A stretch of DNA of 64,000 nt from Prunus persica (lineage: Eukaryota; Streptophyta; Magnoliopsida; Rosales; Rosaceae). This document shows positions 10,826-22,278 of this stretch, piece by piece. The notes beneath the pieces are model-generated. The model searched no databases, was not told the DNA's origin, and saw only the letters and a program-made list of their open reading frames with translations. Made by a program: the position numbers and the translations under genes. Location: positions 41,540,397 through 41,604,396 of the forward strand of contig NC_034009.1 in NCBI RefSeq assembly GCF_000346465.2. Reading direction: 5' to 3'. Numbering within the stretch: position 1 is the stretch's first letter; each line of letters starts with the position of its first letter.

Positions 10826-11603
10826 ATCAATAATTCTCTTGTTTATATTATTTTTCTCAAGTTTTTATTTGTTGTATGCTTAAACACCACGAATCAACTT
10901 GATAAGTATTAAACATATTGTGTTTTCAGTATTTGGGTGTTTACCTGATACGTACGTACATAATTTCATGTGGATGCTTGTCTCATCGATTAGTATAATA
11001 TGTGGCTCTTTACTTTTATCAATTAAATTAAAATTTATCCATATATTAGGTAAATATTCACAAGGAAAGAATTCAAATTTTAAAATTTGAAATTCAATTA
11101 CAATGAAATAATGCATTAAATTGGATTTTCAATGTGTTTCCTTATTTACCTTAAAGGCTAAAATCGATACGACAAAAAAAAGTAATAAAAGTTAAAGAAC
11201 TTGCATCTAAAACCAAAACGCACGAGTACTTAGCTTAATAACAACTAATCTTTTTGGACCTAGATCTAAGAAGTCTCAAAAATAAAATAAAAACAATTAT
11301 TGATGGTCATTGTTGGATTTAACAGCTACAGCAAGTATAGTGGTATTCAAAGTTTGAAACAATTCAAATTTGATTCATTCAACATTTTTGCAACAGATTG
11401 TGACGAAATGATACAATTTGAGCAAATGATACAATACAGATTGATGATGATGAAGATGAACTGACATGACTTTGTGAAGGCCCTCATAGAATGCAAGTAC
11501 TACGCACAAATTCTAACAAACAGCAAAACATATGAACCATTGGGACCATTGAAGAAATTTTATTGTGATGATTGATACACAGCACAAATGGAATACATCA
11601 CTC

Positions 11604-12851
11604 CTATTGTGGGAGCTTGTTGAATTTCCGGTGTCGGTATTCAGCATATGTCTTGGTTGAGTATTTGGCAGGGTTTTTCTCGTCCAGAAGCTCCGGCAGA
11701 GGCCCAATCACAGCCTCGTGAGGAGGAGCAACAAAAACAGCCCACGACATGCGCATACGTTCCTTGTTCACCAAGCTTCTGTGAAGAACACTCTTGTACT
11801 TGCCATTGCTCAAGACCTCCATCTGATCACCAATGTGAACAAAAACTGCATTTGACAAGTAATTGACAGCAACCCAGTTGTCATCTTCCCACAGCTGAAG
11901 GCCTGGAACATCATTGGAGACTAGCAGGGTTAGGGCTGACATGTCAGTGTGAGGCTCAACTCCTAGGGCCAGTTGGGGTTGTGGGCATGGAGGGTACATG
12001 TTGATTTTCATTTCCAATTCTACTTCTTCATTTCCGACATGAGATTTCAGAACCTTTGCTTCCAGCCCTAGACCCTCTGAAAGCACCTCCAGTAACTCGT
12101 CTGTTACTCTTAGCATCTCCTTGTTGTATTGGTCATTCACTTCCCTGCGTCACACAAATTTTACAGACTTTTTCAATAACCCTCTTAATTTCAGAAAGAA
12201 AAAAAGAAGAAGAGGAAAAGACTTTATAACCCTCCTACAGTTGGCCTTACATGCAAAAAGGAAATATTAAAAAGTTAGGGCAAGTATCATCCTAGGAAAA
12301 GAGCAGTAAAGAACCCAAGGAGCAACTGCTGAAAAATGAAAAAAGCAAGGAAAAAAAACTGAAAACTCAATAAATAAATAAAAACAGAAAAGGTACCTGT
12401 AAGATGGAGGGTTCTTAGGCCAGATTTCATAGTTGACCTTAGATGGAGGGGCAGTCAGATGGAAAAAATAGTCGATCCACTCGACCTTCTCGTCATGGTT
12501 CTTGGTCATCTTAGTCCCATATCCATCAAACCTCCCATTGGCTGGGTCATTTGCATAGGCCTCTTTCTCCTGCTGTGGGAGCAAAAAGAACTCATGCCCT
12601 ACCTTCTGCAATTGCTGGATCAAAGGTGACGGTATGCCGTGGTCAGTAATGAGAAAGAAGCCCCATGCAGTGGCTGCCGCTGCCACCTCCTTGACCACAA
12701 CATCATGAGGCTGAGCTAGGGAGATAACAGGCACCGTGACTCCCTCTAGGGCCTTGCTATTCTCGGGCTGCTCATGGGCTGGTCGAACGAACTTCGCTGG
12801 AAGCTCGTTCAGCCCGCTGATGGCCAAGGCCTGCACTCTCTCCACCTCCAT
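11604..12851 (-). CDS. 2-oxoglutarate/Fe(II) dioxygenase, FLS/ANS-like, copy A
   Basis: Two exons, 12851-12397 and 12144-11604 (GT-AG, phase 2), encode 331 aa. The first half is the DIOX_N domain (W-G-F-F-L-I-T-D-H-G-I-P, residues about 60-72). The second is the catalytic double-stranded beta helix, with Fe ligands His217, Asp219 and His273 and the 2-oxoglutarate-binding Arg283-x-Ser285. The N-terminal motif P-A-K-F-V-R-P-A-H-E-Q-P and the C-terminus F-N-K-L-P-Q place it near flavonol synthases. However, the FLS motif SxxTxLVP reads S-A-L-T-L-L-V-S, the pocket His is Tyr (D-Y-F), and the Glu after W-A-V-F is Ala291. The second intron of ordinary FLS genes is absent. I infer a flavonoid-type or related substrate but not a specific one. 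Start chosen at 12851 because a farther in-frame ATG at 12941 lies only a few bases from the TATA box and is lost in copy B. Confidence 0.9.
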
Positions 12852-12946
12852 CACTTTTGTGTTTTTTTTTTTGGGTCCCCCCTCTTCTTGTTTGGATGTT
12901 GAAGGATTAGGATTAGGGTTTAAATGAAGTGAGGGGTTCAATGTGG

Positions 12947-12954
12947 TTATATAA
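12947..12954 (-). promoter_or_regulatory. TATA box of dioxygenase copy A
   Basis: TTATATAA lies 96 bp upstream of the chosen ATG on the minus strand, a normal distance for a short 5' leader. The same sequence occurs at 27010-27017 before copy B. Confidence 0.6.
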
Positions 12955-13076
12955 GGTTTATGTCATAGCATATAATGCTTCACCTTTTGCATGTGCATGG
13001 GATCATTGTTGTCCAAGATGTTAGAAGGGCAGCTCCCACCAATAAAAAACATGCAACCTATATCCACCTAACATTC

Positions 13077-15040
13077 AACAAAATAATTTATAGTAAATTG
13101 AGCTTAGACCCATAAAATTCATTTTAAATCATCTACAACCCTTTTTTTTAGTTTTCTATGTAAAATACCCAATTTTTCAAATAATACCCGATGACTAGAA
13201 TCCAACTAAGCAAGTTACCTAATATAACTTAAAATCTAATTTATTGTATTTTTCGGATTCCAAAACTACCCATATTTATAAGTTAATGTGTTATTGGGGG
13301 TGTAACTAATGACATCCGTTGAATTTGAAAATATCTCCAAATAGTTGTAATGGATGTATGAACTAATTTAGAAACTTATTTGAAATTAAATATTAAATTC
13401 CACATTAAGGTATTAGTAATCTATTTTTGAATTAATGATGTTTTCCTTCTATGAATTACGACTAGTAATCTATTTAAAGTATTAATAATTTAAATTTAAT
13501 ATTAAATTTAGGAATTAATGTTGTTTTCTTTTTATGAATTATATGACCTGTTTTAATTCTTTTTTATTATAGTTTTATGAATAATAGTGTACATTCTAAT
13601 TATGTTGAAAAATAATTTGATAATCTATTTATTGTTTTTTTAAAACATTTTTTTTAATGAACCTATTTTTTCTCCAAATATTGTACCTATTTTTTTCTTT
13701 ATTACTTGTTTTATAAAAAATAATTTGATAATCTTTTTTATTTTTTGTTTTATGAAAACAATTTTTTTTAATGAGCCTATTTTTTCTCTCAAAATAATGT
13801 ACCTATTTTTTTCTCTAATAATGTACCTATTTTTTTTTTTTTCTAAATAATGTACCTATATATTTTTTTCTAAATAATGTACCTATTTTTTCCCCTAAAC
13901 AATTTACCTGGTATAATGAACCTATTTTTTTTTTTCTAAATAATGTACCTTTTTTTTCTCTAATAATGTATACCTAGTAAAACAATTTACCTAGTATAAT
14001 GAACTTATTTTTTTCTTCTAAGTAATGTACCTATTTTTAATTTTTTAAAAATGTGCATAAATTTCAATTATACAACGTACCTATTTTCTATAAATTATTG
14101 TGTTCCTATTTTTAATTTATGAAAAATTTACAGAAATTTCAATTACAAAGTAATTGACTTATTTTTATTAATTTTTTTTTGGTAAATAATATACCTATAT
14201 TTTTATACGTATATATTTATATTTATATTTTTCATATGTACATTATCGGATATGTAATTTACATATTATTTTTATTTGCAATTTTAAGGGGCCATATGTT
14301 AGAGGGAATGGCAACCAAAAGAAATGGGGTGATTGATATGCTATTAATAGGGAGTTTTAATTACAATTATGGCAGTTAATGAAATGCTTGGAATAAATTA
14401 TAAATAAAATATGAAGTCTGATGGCAATGAGGTAAAAATATAGGAATACTACGACCTCTTATATCCTACTGGCCATTTAAGTTTGAAATTGGGTTTTACA
14501 CATAGATATATAGAAAGATGGGTATATGTCTAAGAAATAGAAATTGTAGGGACCTATATTGAAGAAGCCCAATAATTTATAGGTTTGGACGGACCATGAA
14601 AGGTACTAACCTGGGCTATAGCCTAGGCGATTTTTAATTTTTTTCATCCCAAAATACATATAGCACGGCACATCACCAATTCAAAATAAATTTTTGAAAG
14701 CAAAACTCAATTATACCCTTTTGTAACCTATCCTCTCTCTTCTACCGAACCCACTCAAGTAAAAATATTTTTTGTTTCCTCCTTTTGGCATTATGGATGC
14801 CAAAGCTCAAACCTAGGTTGAACATGCATTGCGCTAATCCAAAAAAAAAAAAAAAACTTCTTAACACTCATTGGTAGTGAAGTTTTTTGTTCAGTTGAAG
14901 TGAATGTTTCACTCGTAGCTAGGTATATATATTTTTAATTTATAAATGATTCACTTATATTATTGAGTTTTCTATTTTTTAAGTAGGTTTATATGTTAGG
15001 TAAATTTAGCCCACCTTATGCTGAAATTCTAGATCCGTCA
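13077..15040. other. AT-rich DNA specific to unit A
   Basis: No gene is seen. The direct repeat AATAATTTATAG occurs at both 13081-13092 and about 14571-14582, and unit B contains it once with the interval missing (27105-27116). Either unit B lost the interval by recombination between the 12-bp repeats, or unit A gained an insertion flanked by them. The remaining stretch to 15040 has no recognisable feature. Confidence 0.5.
13640..14120. repeat. Degenerate tandem repeat with TGTACCTATTTTTT core
   Basis: About a dozen imperfect copies of a 25-40 bp unit, CTAAATAATGTACCTATT followed by a T-run, alternate with variants reading AATGAACCTATT and AATTTACCTAGT. Poly-T length varies among copies. No coding potential. 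Confidence 0.7.
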
Positions 15041-15418
15041 TGGTGCCACACGGGTTGATGTACTCAATAAACTGTTGTGGAAGAGTAACGTTTACAATAA
15101 ATAAACTGTGGAGTTTTTCGCATGATAGTAAATGGGACTTTGTAGAACTTATGAACCCTTTTGGCAGTACTTGTAATTTCCCAATTATTTATGGGTCAAA
15201 TAAAGCTTACGTGGATCATAATCCTAGTCGCTGGACCGCGATTCGTCAATTCAAAGACGACAGAAGTTCTAGAAAGTATTCGCTGTTTTTATGAAGACTT
15301 GCATGCAAAGCAGCCCCAAAAGCTCCACTTTTTAATCAATTTAATCGACAAATCCAATACCTACTAAAGACTACTAAAGACGAACCGTCCACATCTATAG
15401 ACTAATTGCTTTCTTTTT

Positions 15419-16304
15419 GAGTGTTGTTAAACAAATTTTAAAATTAATTGAGTACATCATATTATTAAAGTAATTATTAGATTATTAATTTGCTTTAATA
15501 TAAACTGATCAAAAAATCTGTATTGAATTTTGAAACAAATATAATTTTAATAAACACCATACTTATCATATTCAATCTTAATCAAACATAGAGAAATTTT
15601 TGTATTATTTAGTGCCTAGGGCAAAATTTTATTTCTTTGGAAGGGAGAGAATTGCTAATAAAATCAAGGTGTACACATGGAACAATATTGGGGAGATTCT
15701 TATTTCCAATCCTAAAATGAAAGATAACAGTCTTTCCATGGAGATGGAATGCCAACGATTGTGCATTAATATAAGTTGATAGAATCAATTTCTCATGCTC
15801 TTTTGGGCCCCGGTAGTAACCGAGCAGAGAAACTAGATTCGGATGTCTGATGTTTCCTAGTTTCTTTACTTCTCTTGCAAATTCTTTCCTTTCTTTTGAT
15901 ATACCCTCCCTTAGCCATTTCACAGCCAATACATGACCTGAGTCAAAGCATAGCTTTGTACTTTGTTCCATGACAACTCCTTCCAATAGTTTCTGCTGGA
16001 GCATATGAAAGTTCTTCTGCTGTGACCAAGGAGCCATCAAACATATGTAAATCTCCAACCAATTTATCTGGAGAACAAATTTTGAGAACATAAGGACTCT
16101 CAAGTGGTTGCTGATTTTTAGAAGGTGATAGATTTGGGATTGGTATTATGGTGTTATATGATATAGTGTATTAGAGTGTACTATGGGTATTTTTGGTAGT
16201 TAAATAGGATTACTTAGCTAATTTTATATTTTGATTAAAATATTAGGGTGTACTTAGATCATAAGATGCACTCAGTTAATTTTAGAATTCATTTAGCAAC
16301 ACTC
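15419..16304. mobile_element. Gene-capturing DNA transposon (Pack-MULE-like)
   Basis: The ends are inverted repeats of at least 40 bp: left GAGTGTTGTTAAACAAATTT, right (reverse complement) GAGTGTTGCTAAATGAATTC, both continuing TAAAATTAA-TGAGT-CATC. Flanks TTCTTTTT (left) and TTCTTTGT (right) form an 8-9 bp target duplication blurred by a T-run. The matching point in unit B (27681-27692) reads straight through as TTGCTTTCTTTTTTGAAAGT, an empty site. The interior carries a receptor-kinase fragment. A 9-bp duplication would make it a Mutator-like element; 8 bp would suggest hAT. Confidence 0.8.
15733..16128 (-). pseudogene. Captured LRR receptor-like kinase fragment
   Basis: Reading from 16128 downwards, the fragment encodes the juxtamembrane region and the start of a kinase domain: ...C-S-P-D-K-L-V-G-D-L-H-M-F-D-G-S-L, then A-P-A-E-T-I-G-R-S-C-H-G-T, then after a frameshift D-S-G-H-V-L-A-V-K-W-L-R-E-G (the ATP-binding Lys) and R-H-P-N-L-V-S-L-L-G-Y-Y. 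It stops at S-L-A-F-H-L-H-G, before the catalytic loop. An extra T in the T-run at about 15945-15947 causes the frameshift; without it the two frames join as K-A-M-L-D-S-G-H. The sequence resembles plant LRR kinases of the At5g10020 type. The missing catalytic lobe and frameshift make it nonfunctional. Confidence 0.85.
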
Positions 16305-16536
16305 TTCTTTGTTGAAAGTAAGTCAATTAAGAAATAGTATGATTACTTATCATGCAATTATTCGAATTCTTGTCTCCTCTATTTACTAACACATGAGTAA
16401 ATTAAGTAATGAATATAAAATTATGTAGATTCCTTGCTAAAATCTGATATTAAATATCCTCAAAATCATGAATATGATCAACTAAGGGAGTACAATAATT
16501 GATGCAATTCCAATTTTTTAAGTCCCTTGATTGATT

Positions 16537-16540
<4 letters not shown>

Positions 16541-16562
<22 letters not shown>
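16541..16562. repeat. (GA)n microsatellite
   Basis: About eleven uninterrupted GA units in the part of unit A that has no counterpart in unit B. Confidence 0.9.
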
Positions 16563-16564
<2 letters not shown>

Positions 16565-16569
<5 letters not shown>

Positions 16570-18926
16570 TTTGAAACTTGCAAAAAAAAGGCCACAAGGC
16601 GTATATGGTGTCTAAGGGAAAGCAAAACCTACCCATAAACTGCTTAATTATTGACAAAAAAAAGTACCCTTTTGCTCTTGCATTTATAGAAAAAGTTAAC
16701 AAAATTGATGGCAGGACCATTGTCTTAACGAAAGTGACAATTTTGAAAATTGAGGAATTCAAATGCAAATCGAATTTAAATTCAGAGATTAATAAAATAA
16801 TTAATCCTTATTAAGTTTGTCTGGTCTTGTGTAGTCTAATAAAAACAAACACACAGAAAAACTAAAGACAGCTGGCCTTGTGTAGTGCGTTTATGTGGAA
16901 CCCCAAACACCCAAATCAAGGAAGAAAAATAATGTGAAATTTGATTGAACATGCATATAGGGATGGATCATTGGCTCACATCAAAAAAAACTATTTAATG
17001 TTCTGTCCAACGGAGAGATGTGGAACATGTTTTCTCATTTAATATGGTGTTCACCCGTTTTTGATATGATCCTGTGAAGGTAGGGTGAAGTTCCCTATTG
17101 ACTTGAAAACCATTGATTGGCCAACAACCCAACTTTCTTTTGTGTACGAGCGTGCCACTGCTAGCAATAAAAATCCTAGCAGACTTCTTAAAAACAGATA
17201 ACTTGCTCCCCAAGTTACTGATTCTGAACAAACGACTGTGAATTTGGGTACGGAATATCTCTCAAGTAAGTTCTTTTCCTACCTCAGACTGGTGAGAACT
17301 TTCACAATTTTTCACAGTACAAAATTAGTAGTTCTGGCCAAAATAAATGAAAAAAAAAAAGTAAAATGTTTAGGCAGAACTGCCTATTACAAAGCTCAGA
17401 AAGAGAAAAAGCCAACTCTAGAAAAGATAACAGAACGTTGGACTTCAATTTCTGCCTGGATAGCTACTTTTGATACAGACTGAATTGGGTATGTTTGTAC
17501 TAGATTGGATCATCAACACTTTCAACTGACAAATTTCAGTTGTAAATCAATACCAATGTTTGAGTTTGGCAGAGCTTTAATATATTTTAAGTCGTGGAAG
17601 TCTTTTTTGAACAGGCAGAATTGGAGTCTCTTCAGTCTGGAAGGGGCAAAAGTGGCTGGATTTGATGATCACTGAGCTGGAACTGCATTATAATACATGT
17701 TCTGCTTGATCAAGGCTTTCCATAAATTTGTTGAGGTTTTCATGTTGTAAGAACCCAGACTCTGCTTAACTTGGCTTGCGCTGAACCAAATTTGTAACGA
17801 AAGAAATCTTGCTTTACAAAACTGTTTCTCTGAATTGAACTGAACTGAAATTAGAGTTTCGAATTATGGCTGACTTGTTTCTTGTGGCTCAATGAGCTTT
17901 GGTCGCTCCAATGTTTGAATGCTTTTTGAGATCAATTGATCATTTTGAGTTTGTTAGTTATGACTTTGAGAGTTTTTGTCATGATTGATTTTTTTGGCTA
18001 TATTTTATCTGTTCACTCTCTCTCTTGTTTTATAGGAAATGCTGGAGTGGGGTTTTTAATCTTTGAATAATGGGCAGCAAATCTTTTCAAAAGATCTTTA
18101 TTTTTAAATGCAAAAAAAAAAGGGAAGTTATCTATTCTGGCAGAGAAAAGCTATCAACAGTCAGTTCCTATGGTGGTCTTTTTCCTGCTTTCTTTGAAAG
18201 AAAAACTAATCCCTTCTTATTCTATAATTGCCATTTGTAAGAATGCAATCTGCCATGATGGTCAGTTTGCTTTTCCTAATGAACAACTCCCTTGCTCCCT
18301 ACTTATCTCTCAACAAATGTAGTCTGCTTATCTCTTGGAAATGACACCTGCTTTGGTGCAGAATTTCTCCGTATATAAAAAGGGATTTTAATCTTCTTTT
18401 TGGCTACAAAAAATGGAGAAGTCTTCCTATAAGACCTGTTTTCATTAACTCCCATCACCTCCCCTCTGTTAGCTGAAAGTTTTGACTTTTCCAAAGTCAG
18501 AAAGTCACGTGGGGATTTCTTGAGAGAAACCTTTTTACAAAGTTTTTGCTGACTTGCTATCCTTGGGTAGAGTGAGTTTTCTAACAAAATGGTTTAATGA
18601 TGTTTATTTAGAATAAGGCTAAATTCACAATTTGCTAAAAGGGTTTGGGCTTATTTCAGCATTTTGGTTTTTGACTCCTGATCCTTGTAGAAAAAGCCCA
18701 AATATTTTGTTCATTGCTCTCTTGACAAAAATGGGCTTGCGTGCAGAGTTTTGGCCTAAACACAAGGTAAACTTTGGAGGTTGTTTAAAAATGGCATGGG
18801 ACTCTTCAATTTTAGGCCGATAATTAATTTCTTCAAACATGGAGCTTGAAATTGTTTATCATTGTGGGCCGATAGTTTTGGGCTGGGGGTGCAGAATTTA
18901 GGCCCAAACATATGGAAAGACACATT
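16565..18926. other. Unassigned DNA specific to unit A
   Basis: No counterpart in unit B and no recognisable gene. Open frames at 16995-17231 (minus) and 18632-18823 (plus) have no motif I recognise. A TATATAAAAAGGG sequence at about 18372 looks like a core promoter but no gene follows. Transposon-derived sequence is likely from its absence in unit B, but I cannot name the family. Confidence 0.4.
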
Positions 18927-21373
18927 GTAATAACCCAAACCTTAATTAATATTTAACTATTAAACTATTAAGAAGAAATGACACTTTTGCCCTTAGAATA
19001 TTCTAGTAAAGGAAAAGTTGACTTTTTGACCGAGAAAGAATTTGACCATTCCACTTGCATCGTTGCGTAGAGCGCGACGAAACGAGTCAGTAAACACGGA
19101 GTGGACTCAAATTGGAGTTGTAACGAAGAAAATACGATCAAAATGGTAATTTTTGAAATCATGATTTTTTTTTTTAAAAATCTGACTCCCTCTCGCTCTT
19201 CCCTCAATCTTCTTCCTCCCCCCCCCTTGTTTTTTTTTTATGTAACTCGTCACCTTCAAACCTCCGTAACCACTGCCACACTCCACTCCGACTGACGGGA
19301 CTAGACCCAATCGAACCACTGCCGCTTTCTCTTCCTTTCCCGACCTGTCCCTGCCCTTGGAACCGCTGTTTTTCGCCGGAAAAAAGATCGGAATCGCACC
19401 GAGTTGACAGAACTTCCAAGCTTTCGTTCTTCTTCATCCGGCCACCAAATCGGACGAGTGAGGTATGGTTTTCTAGCTATTTTCCATGCTCTAGCTGCTA
19501 GTTGGGTAGGATTCCAGAAATTCCAAGTGTAGATCGTTCGATTTTTCAATCTTGGTTTCAGCCGGTTTTGAGAGTGTGATTTCGGCCACTTCTGGCCACT
19601 TTTTGGGGTAGGTCCAAGAACAAAAGTGGTTCCAAAATGGGTGCTTTACCTAAGTTAGGAGTTTGGGCCTGCGGTTTGGAGTTTTTTTGGCCGCTAGGAA
19701 TTTCTCAAGCCACCCACGCCCTGCCGGCGTGTGGGTAGTTTGGTGGGGACCACACTCAGTCCTAAAATGATCCTCGTGTTGTTACGAGCGCGTAGGAATT
19801 CGCGGATCTTAATTTGGATAATGTTTGAACCCTGAACGGATTTCGCATCTTTTGTGATTTCCGGGTTCAATAGTTTCGAGCCATTGATCGTGCGTTTATG
19901 ACCAAACCAACCTTCCATTTGAGACCAGACTCAGGGGACTTGTGTCCTAGGTTTAAAGGAACGCTAATGTGGGCATATGAGTAACTTTAATTGGATGCAC
20001 GCACTTCTAGGAGCCGGAGGTCAGGGTTTTATTTAAATATTTATATCGAGCAGTTTTATTAATATATATTATTATGATAATTGAATCAGGCACCCGGGCA
20101 CCAGTTGACCCGCAGGAGGGACCTTCAAAAGGTCCAGCGAGCTCGGACCAGCTGTGAGTGGACTTTTCTTTTATAAATGATTTTATGCAAATGAATTTCA
20201 TTATTTGATCTTGAATAAGTTTTATTAATTATGGCTTTCCTAGCATGATTTGTTGAAGCTAAATATCTTTATTTATATGCTGCTTAGTTGAAAATGCTAA
20301 AAAGATATGGAAAGTAAAGATTGAGATATATATCAGATAAAATGACAGCAGAGTTCTAGATTTAATAAAAAATTCAATTATTCATCAGACCTTTCAGAAA
20401 TTTTAGATTTTCTTAAGCCACCTCAGGTACTCAGTTATAGAAACAGGTTGCCTTCAGATATGACGATGTCCACGGACATCCAGTTTGCCTTCAGTTTTGT
20501 CAGCGCACTTGACATTTGCCTCACGAGTTTCGGGGACGCCCGGACCGTGGGAGCCAGGAATGCGGATCAGGCTGACTACGGTCCCCTGAATCCTGCCAGT
20601 TTGCGGCTCGGGTTGACTTTGTGTCGCCGAGACCTGCCATGAGAATTGACGGATTATCAAGAATTGACGAATATTAGGAATTGACAGAATTTAAAGGGTA
20701 CACCTAGGTGGTAGTTTTAAACTGATTTCAGTGCTTTTAAGAGTTTAAAAATGATATGAGTATGCTTGATATATATTTATATATATATGAGTGCATTGAT
20801 TTCAGTATGTATATGATTAAAAGAATGAATTAGTTTTGTATAACTGTTTTTACAGTGGGGTTAGTATGTTCTTATGCTATTTTTCTTAAAACTTTGTTTT
20901 TGGGTCCACTCACCTTTTAAATTTTTTGCACCAGCAGGCCGTAGACGTGCATCTGAAAGCCACCACAGGGCAGTTTCTGCTTCCTGCATCTCTTCAGCCT
21001 AGTGTAGGGTCCTTGACCCTCCAAATGTTCTTCTTGTAAATTAACCTATATAGATGCTCTGATATTACCCATGGGCTCAAACTTTACTGTTGATTGTATA
21101 TATATATATATATATATATATACGCATGCTGAACGTTGGGTTGTGTATATATGCTTGTTTTGACATGTGTAATTTTTGGGATTGGACAAATTACATGGGA
21201 GACTCTGCCGAATTTTCGCTAGAAGTCAAGGCAAAAAAAAAAAAAAGAAAAAAAAGAAATGTAAGTTTGTAACCAGAAGGGCAACCAAGTCATTTGTGCT
21301 CGACACCCGTCAGGTGTCGATCACGAACAGGGTTCAGCTCGAATTCCAAAGAAAAATTTGGGTCGGATCCTGT
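18927..21373. mobile_element. Probable solo LTR of a gypsy-type retrotransposon
   Basis: The segment starts TGTAATAACCC and ends GGATCCTGTCA, with flanks CACAT (18922-18926) and CACCT (21374-21378), a 5-bp target duplication with one mismatch. The region near 20890-20960 (T-T-T-T-G-G-G-T-C-C-A-C-T-C-A-C-C followed by a TTTTTGCACC tract) resembles the R/U5 region of large Tekay-like gypsy LTRs. No second LTR, primer-binding site or polyprotein is present, so it is a solo LTR of about 2.45 kb. It is absent from unit B. Confidence 0.65.
21096..21122. repeat. (TA)n microsatellite
   Basis: About thirteen TA units within the solo LTR. Confidence 0.9.
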
Positions 21374-21524
21374 CACACCTAATAGGCCAATGAAATTTAA
21401 CTTAATTGAAAGGCCTTGAATTGTAAAAAAAAAAAAACCATGATAGAAATAAAGTCATCATGACCATTAGAACCTTTAGGAATCCATGCCTTAAAAGGGC
21501 TCTTGCAGGCCTCTTTGTAGGCAT

Positions 21525-21810
21525 TCAAAGAAGAGAATGCCAGTCTTTGAGCCAGAGGTCATAATGATCCTGTCATTTCAATAGTTAAAGGCTCACAAGA
21601 GAATTTCTTGGGAAAGAAGGGCTAAATAGTGCCCAAAAAAAAAAAAAAAGAAGACTACCATACACGCCTTTCACTGGCAAGCTACCCCCGTCTACCTCAT
21701 CTATAGGCATTTCTATCTGCACGCACGTCTCGTGACTACAATGGTTGGGGTTGGCTATGCTCGTCGGTTGTGCTGCGTAAGCCTCTAGATGCCTCCAAGC
21801 AAGCAAAGGT
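21525..21810. repeat. Conserved noncoding block shared by units A and B, copy A
   Basis: Matches 28043-28320 at about 90 percent by eye, starting AGAGAATG-CAGTCTTTGAG and ending GCCTCCAAGCAAGC, with an internal poly-A of variable length. Neither strand gives a frame with a recognisable domain. It is a marker that the two units were once colinear. Confidence 0.75.
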
Positions 21811-22278
21811 TTCTTTGTTTTTGTTTTTTGGCCTACTTCTTTAATTTACTATACGTAATCAAGTAATATCTTAGTCTTTTTTAATCACTTTGCTTAGTAA
21901 TTATATTTTAATTATTATTTAATATAAACATATTGAAGAAAAAGAACACAAAGTAATTAATTTCTATTTATTAAGTCTTTTGTGAAATCATTTGGATGTC
22001 TTAATTCAATTTCTCCATAGCCCAAGAGCCCTATCCACTACTATTATGCCATTACTCGAGTATCTACCGTCCTTTTTTAATTTTTTTTCATTTCCAAAGT
22101 TATTACCCGTATAAAGATTTTAGCACTTGCACGTTCAATAATGTATTATACACGTGCGCGCGCGTATTTATCATGTTTAATACACGTATTTGTTACAAAA
22201 ATTTCAGTAACACACACAAAAATTCACGTATTGTAGACGTATTGCTGAATAAAAATAGTACATACTTTATAAAAAAGG
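21811..22278. other. AT-rich unit A-specific DNA, no gene seen
   Basis: Contains alternating purine-pyrimidine sequence (ACACGTGCGCGCGCGTATTT at about 22149) and repeats of ACACGTATT, but no coding potential and no counterpart in unit B. Confidence 0.4.

Noticed and set aside
10880..11116. 78-codon minus-strand frame present in both duplicated units
   Set aside because: It is kept only because the units are nearly identical; very AT-rich, amino-acid changing differences, no motif.
12852..12941. Upstream in-frame start of dioxygenase copy A
   Set aside because: Lies next to the TATA box, is low complexity (Asn-Pro repeats, Lys run) and is not preserved in copy B.
16995..17231. 78-codon minus-strand frame
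   Set aside because: No recognised family and no conserved copy; kept only as unassigned DNA.
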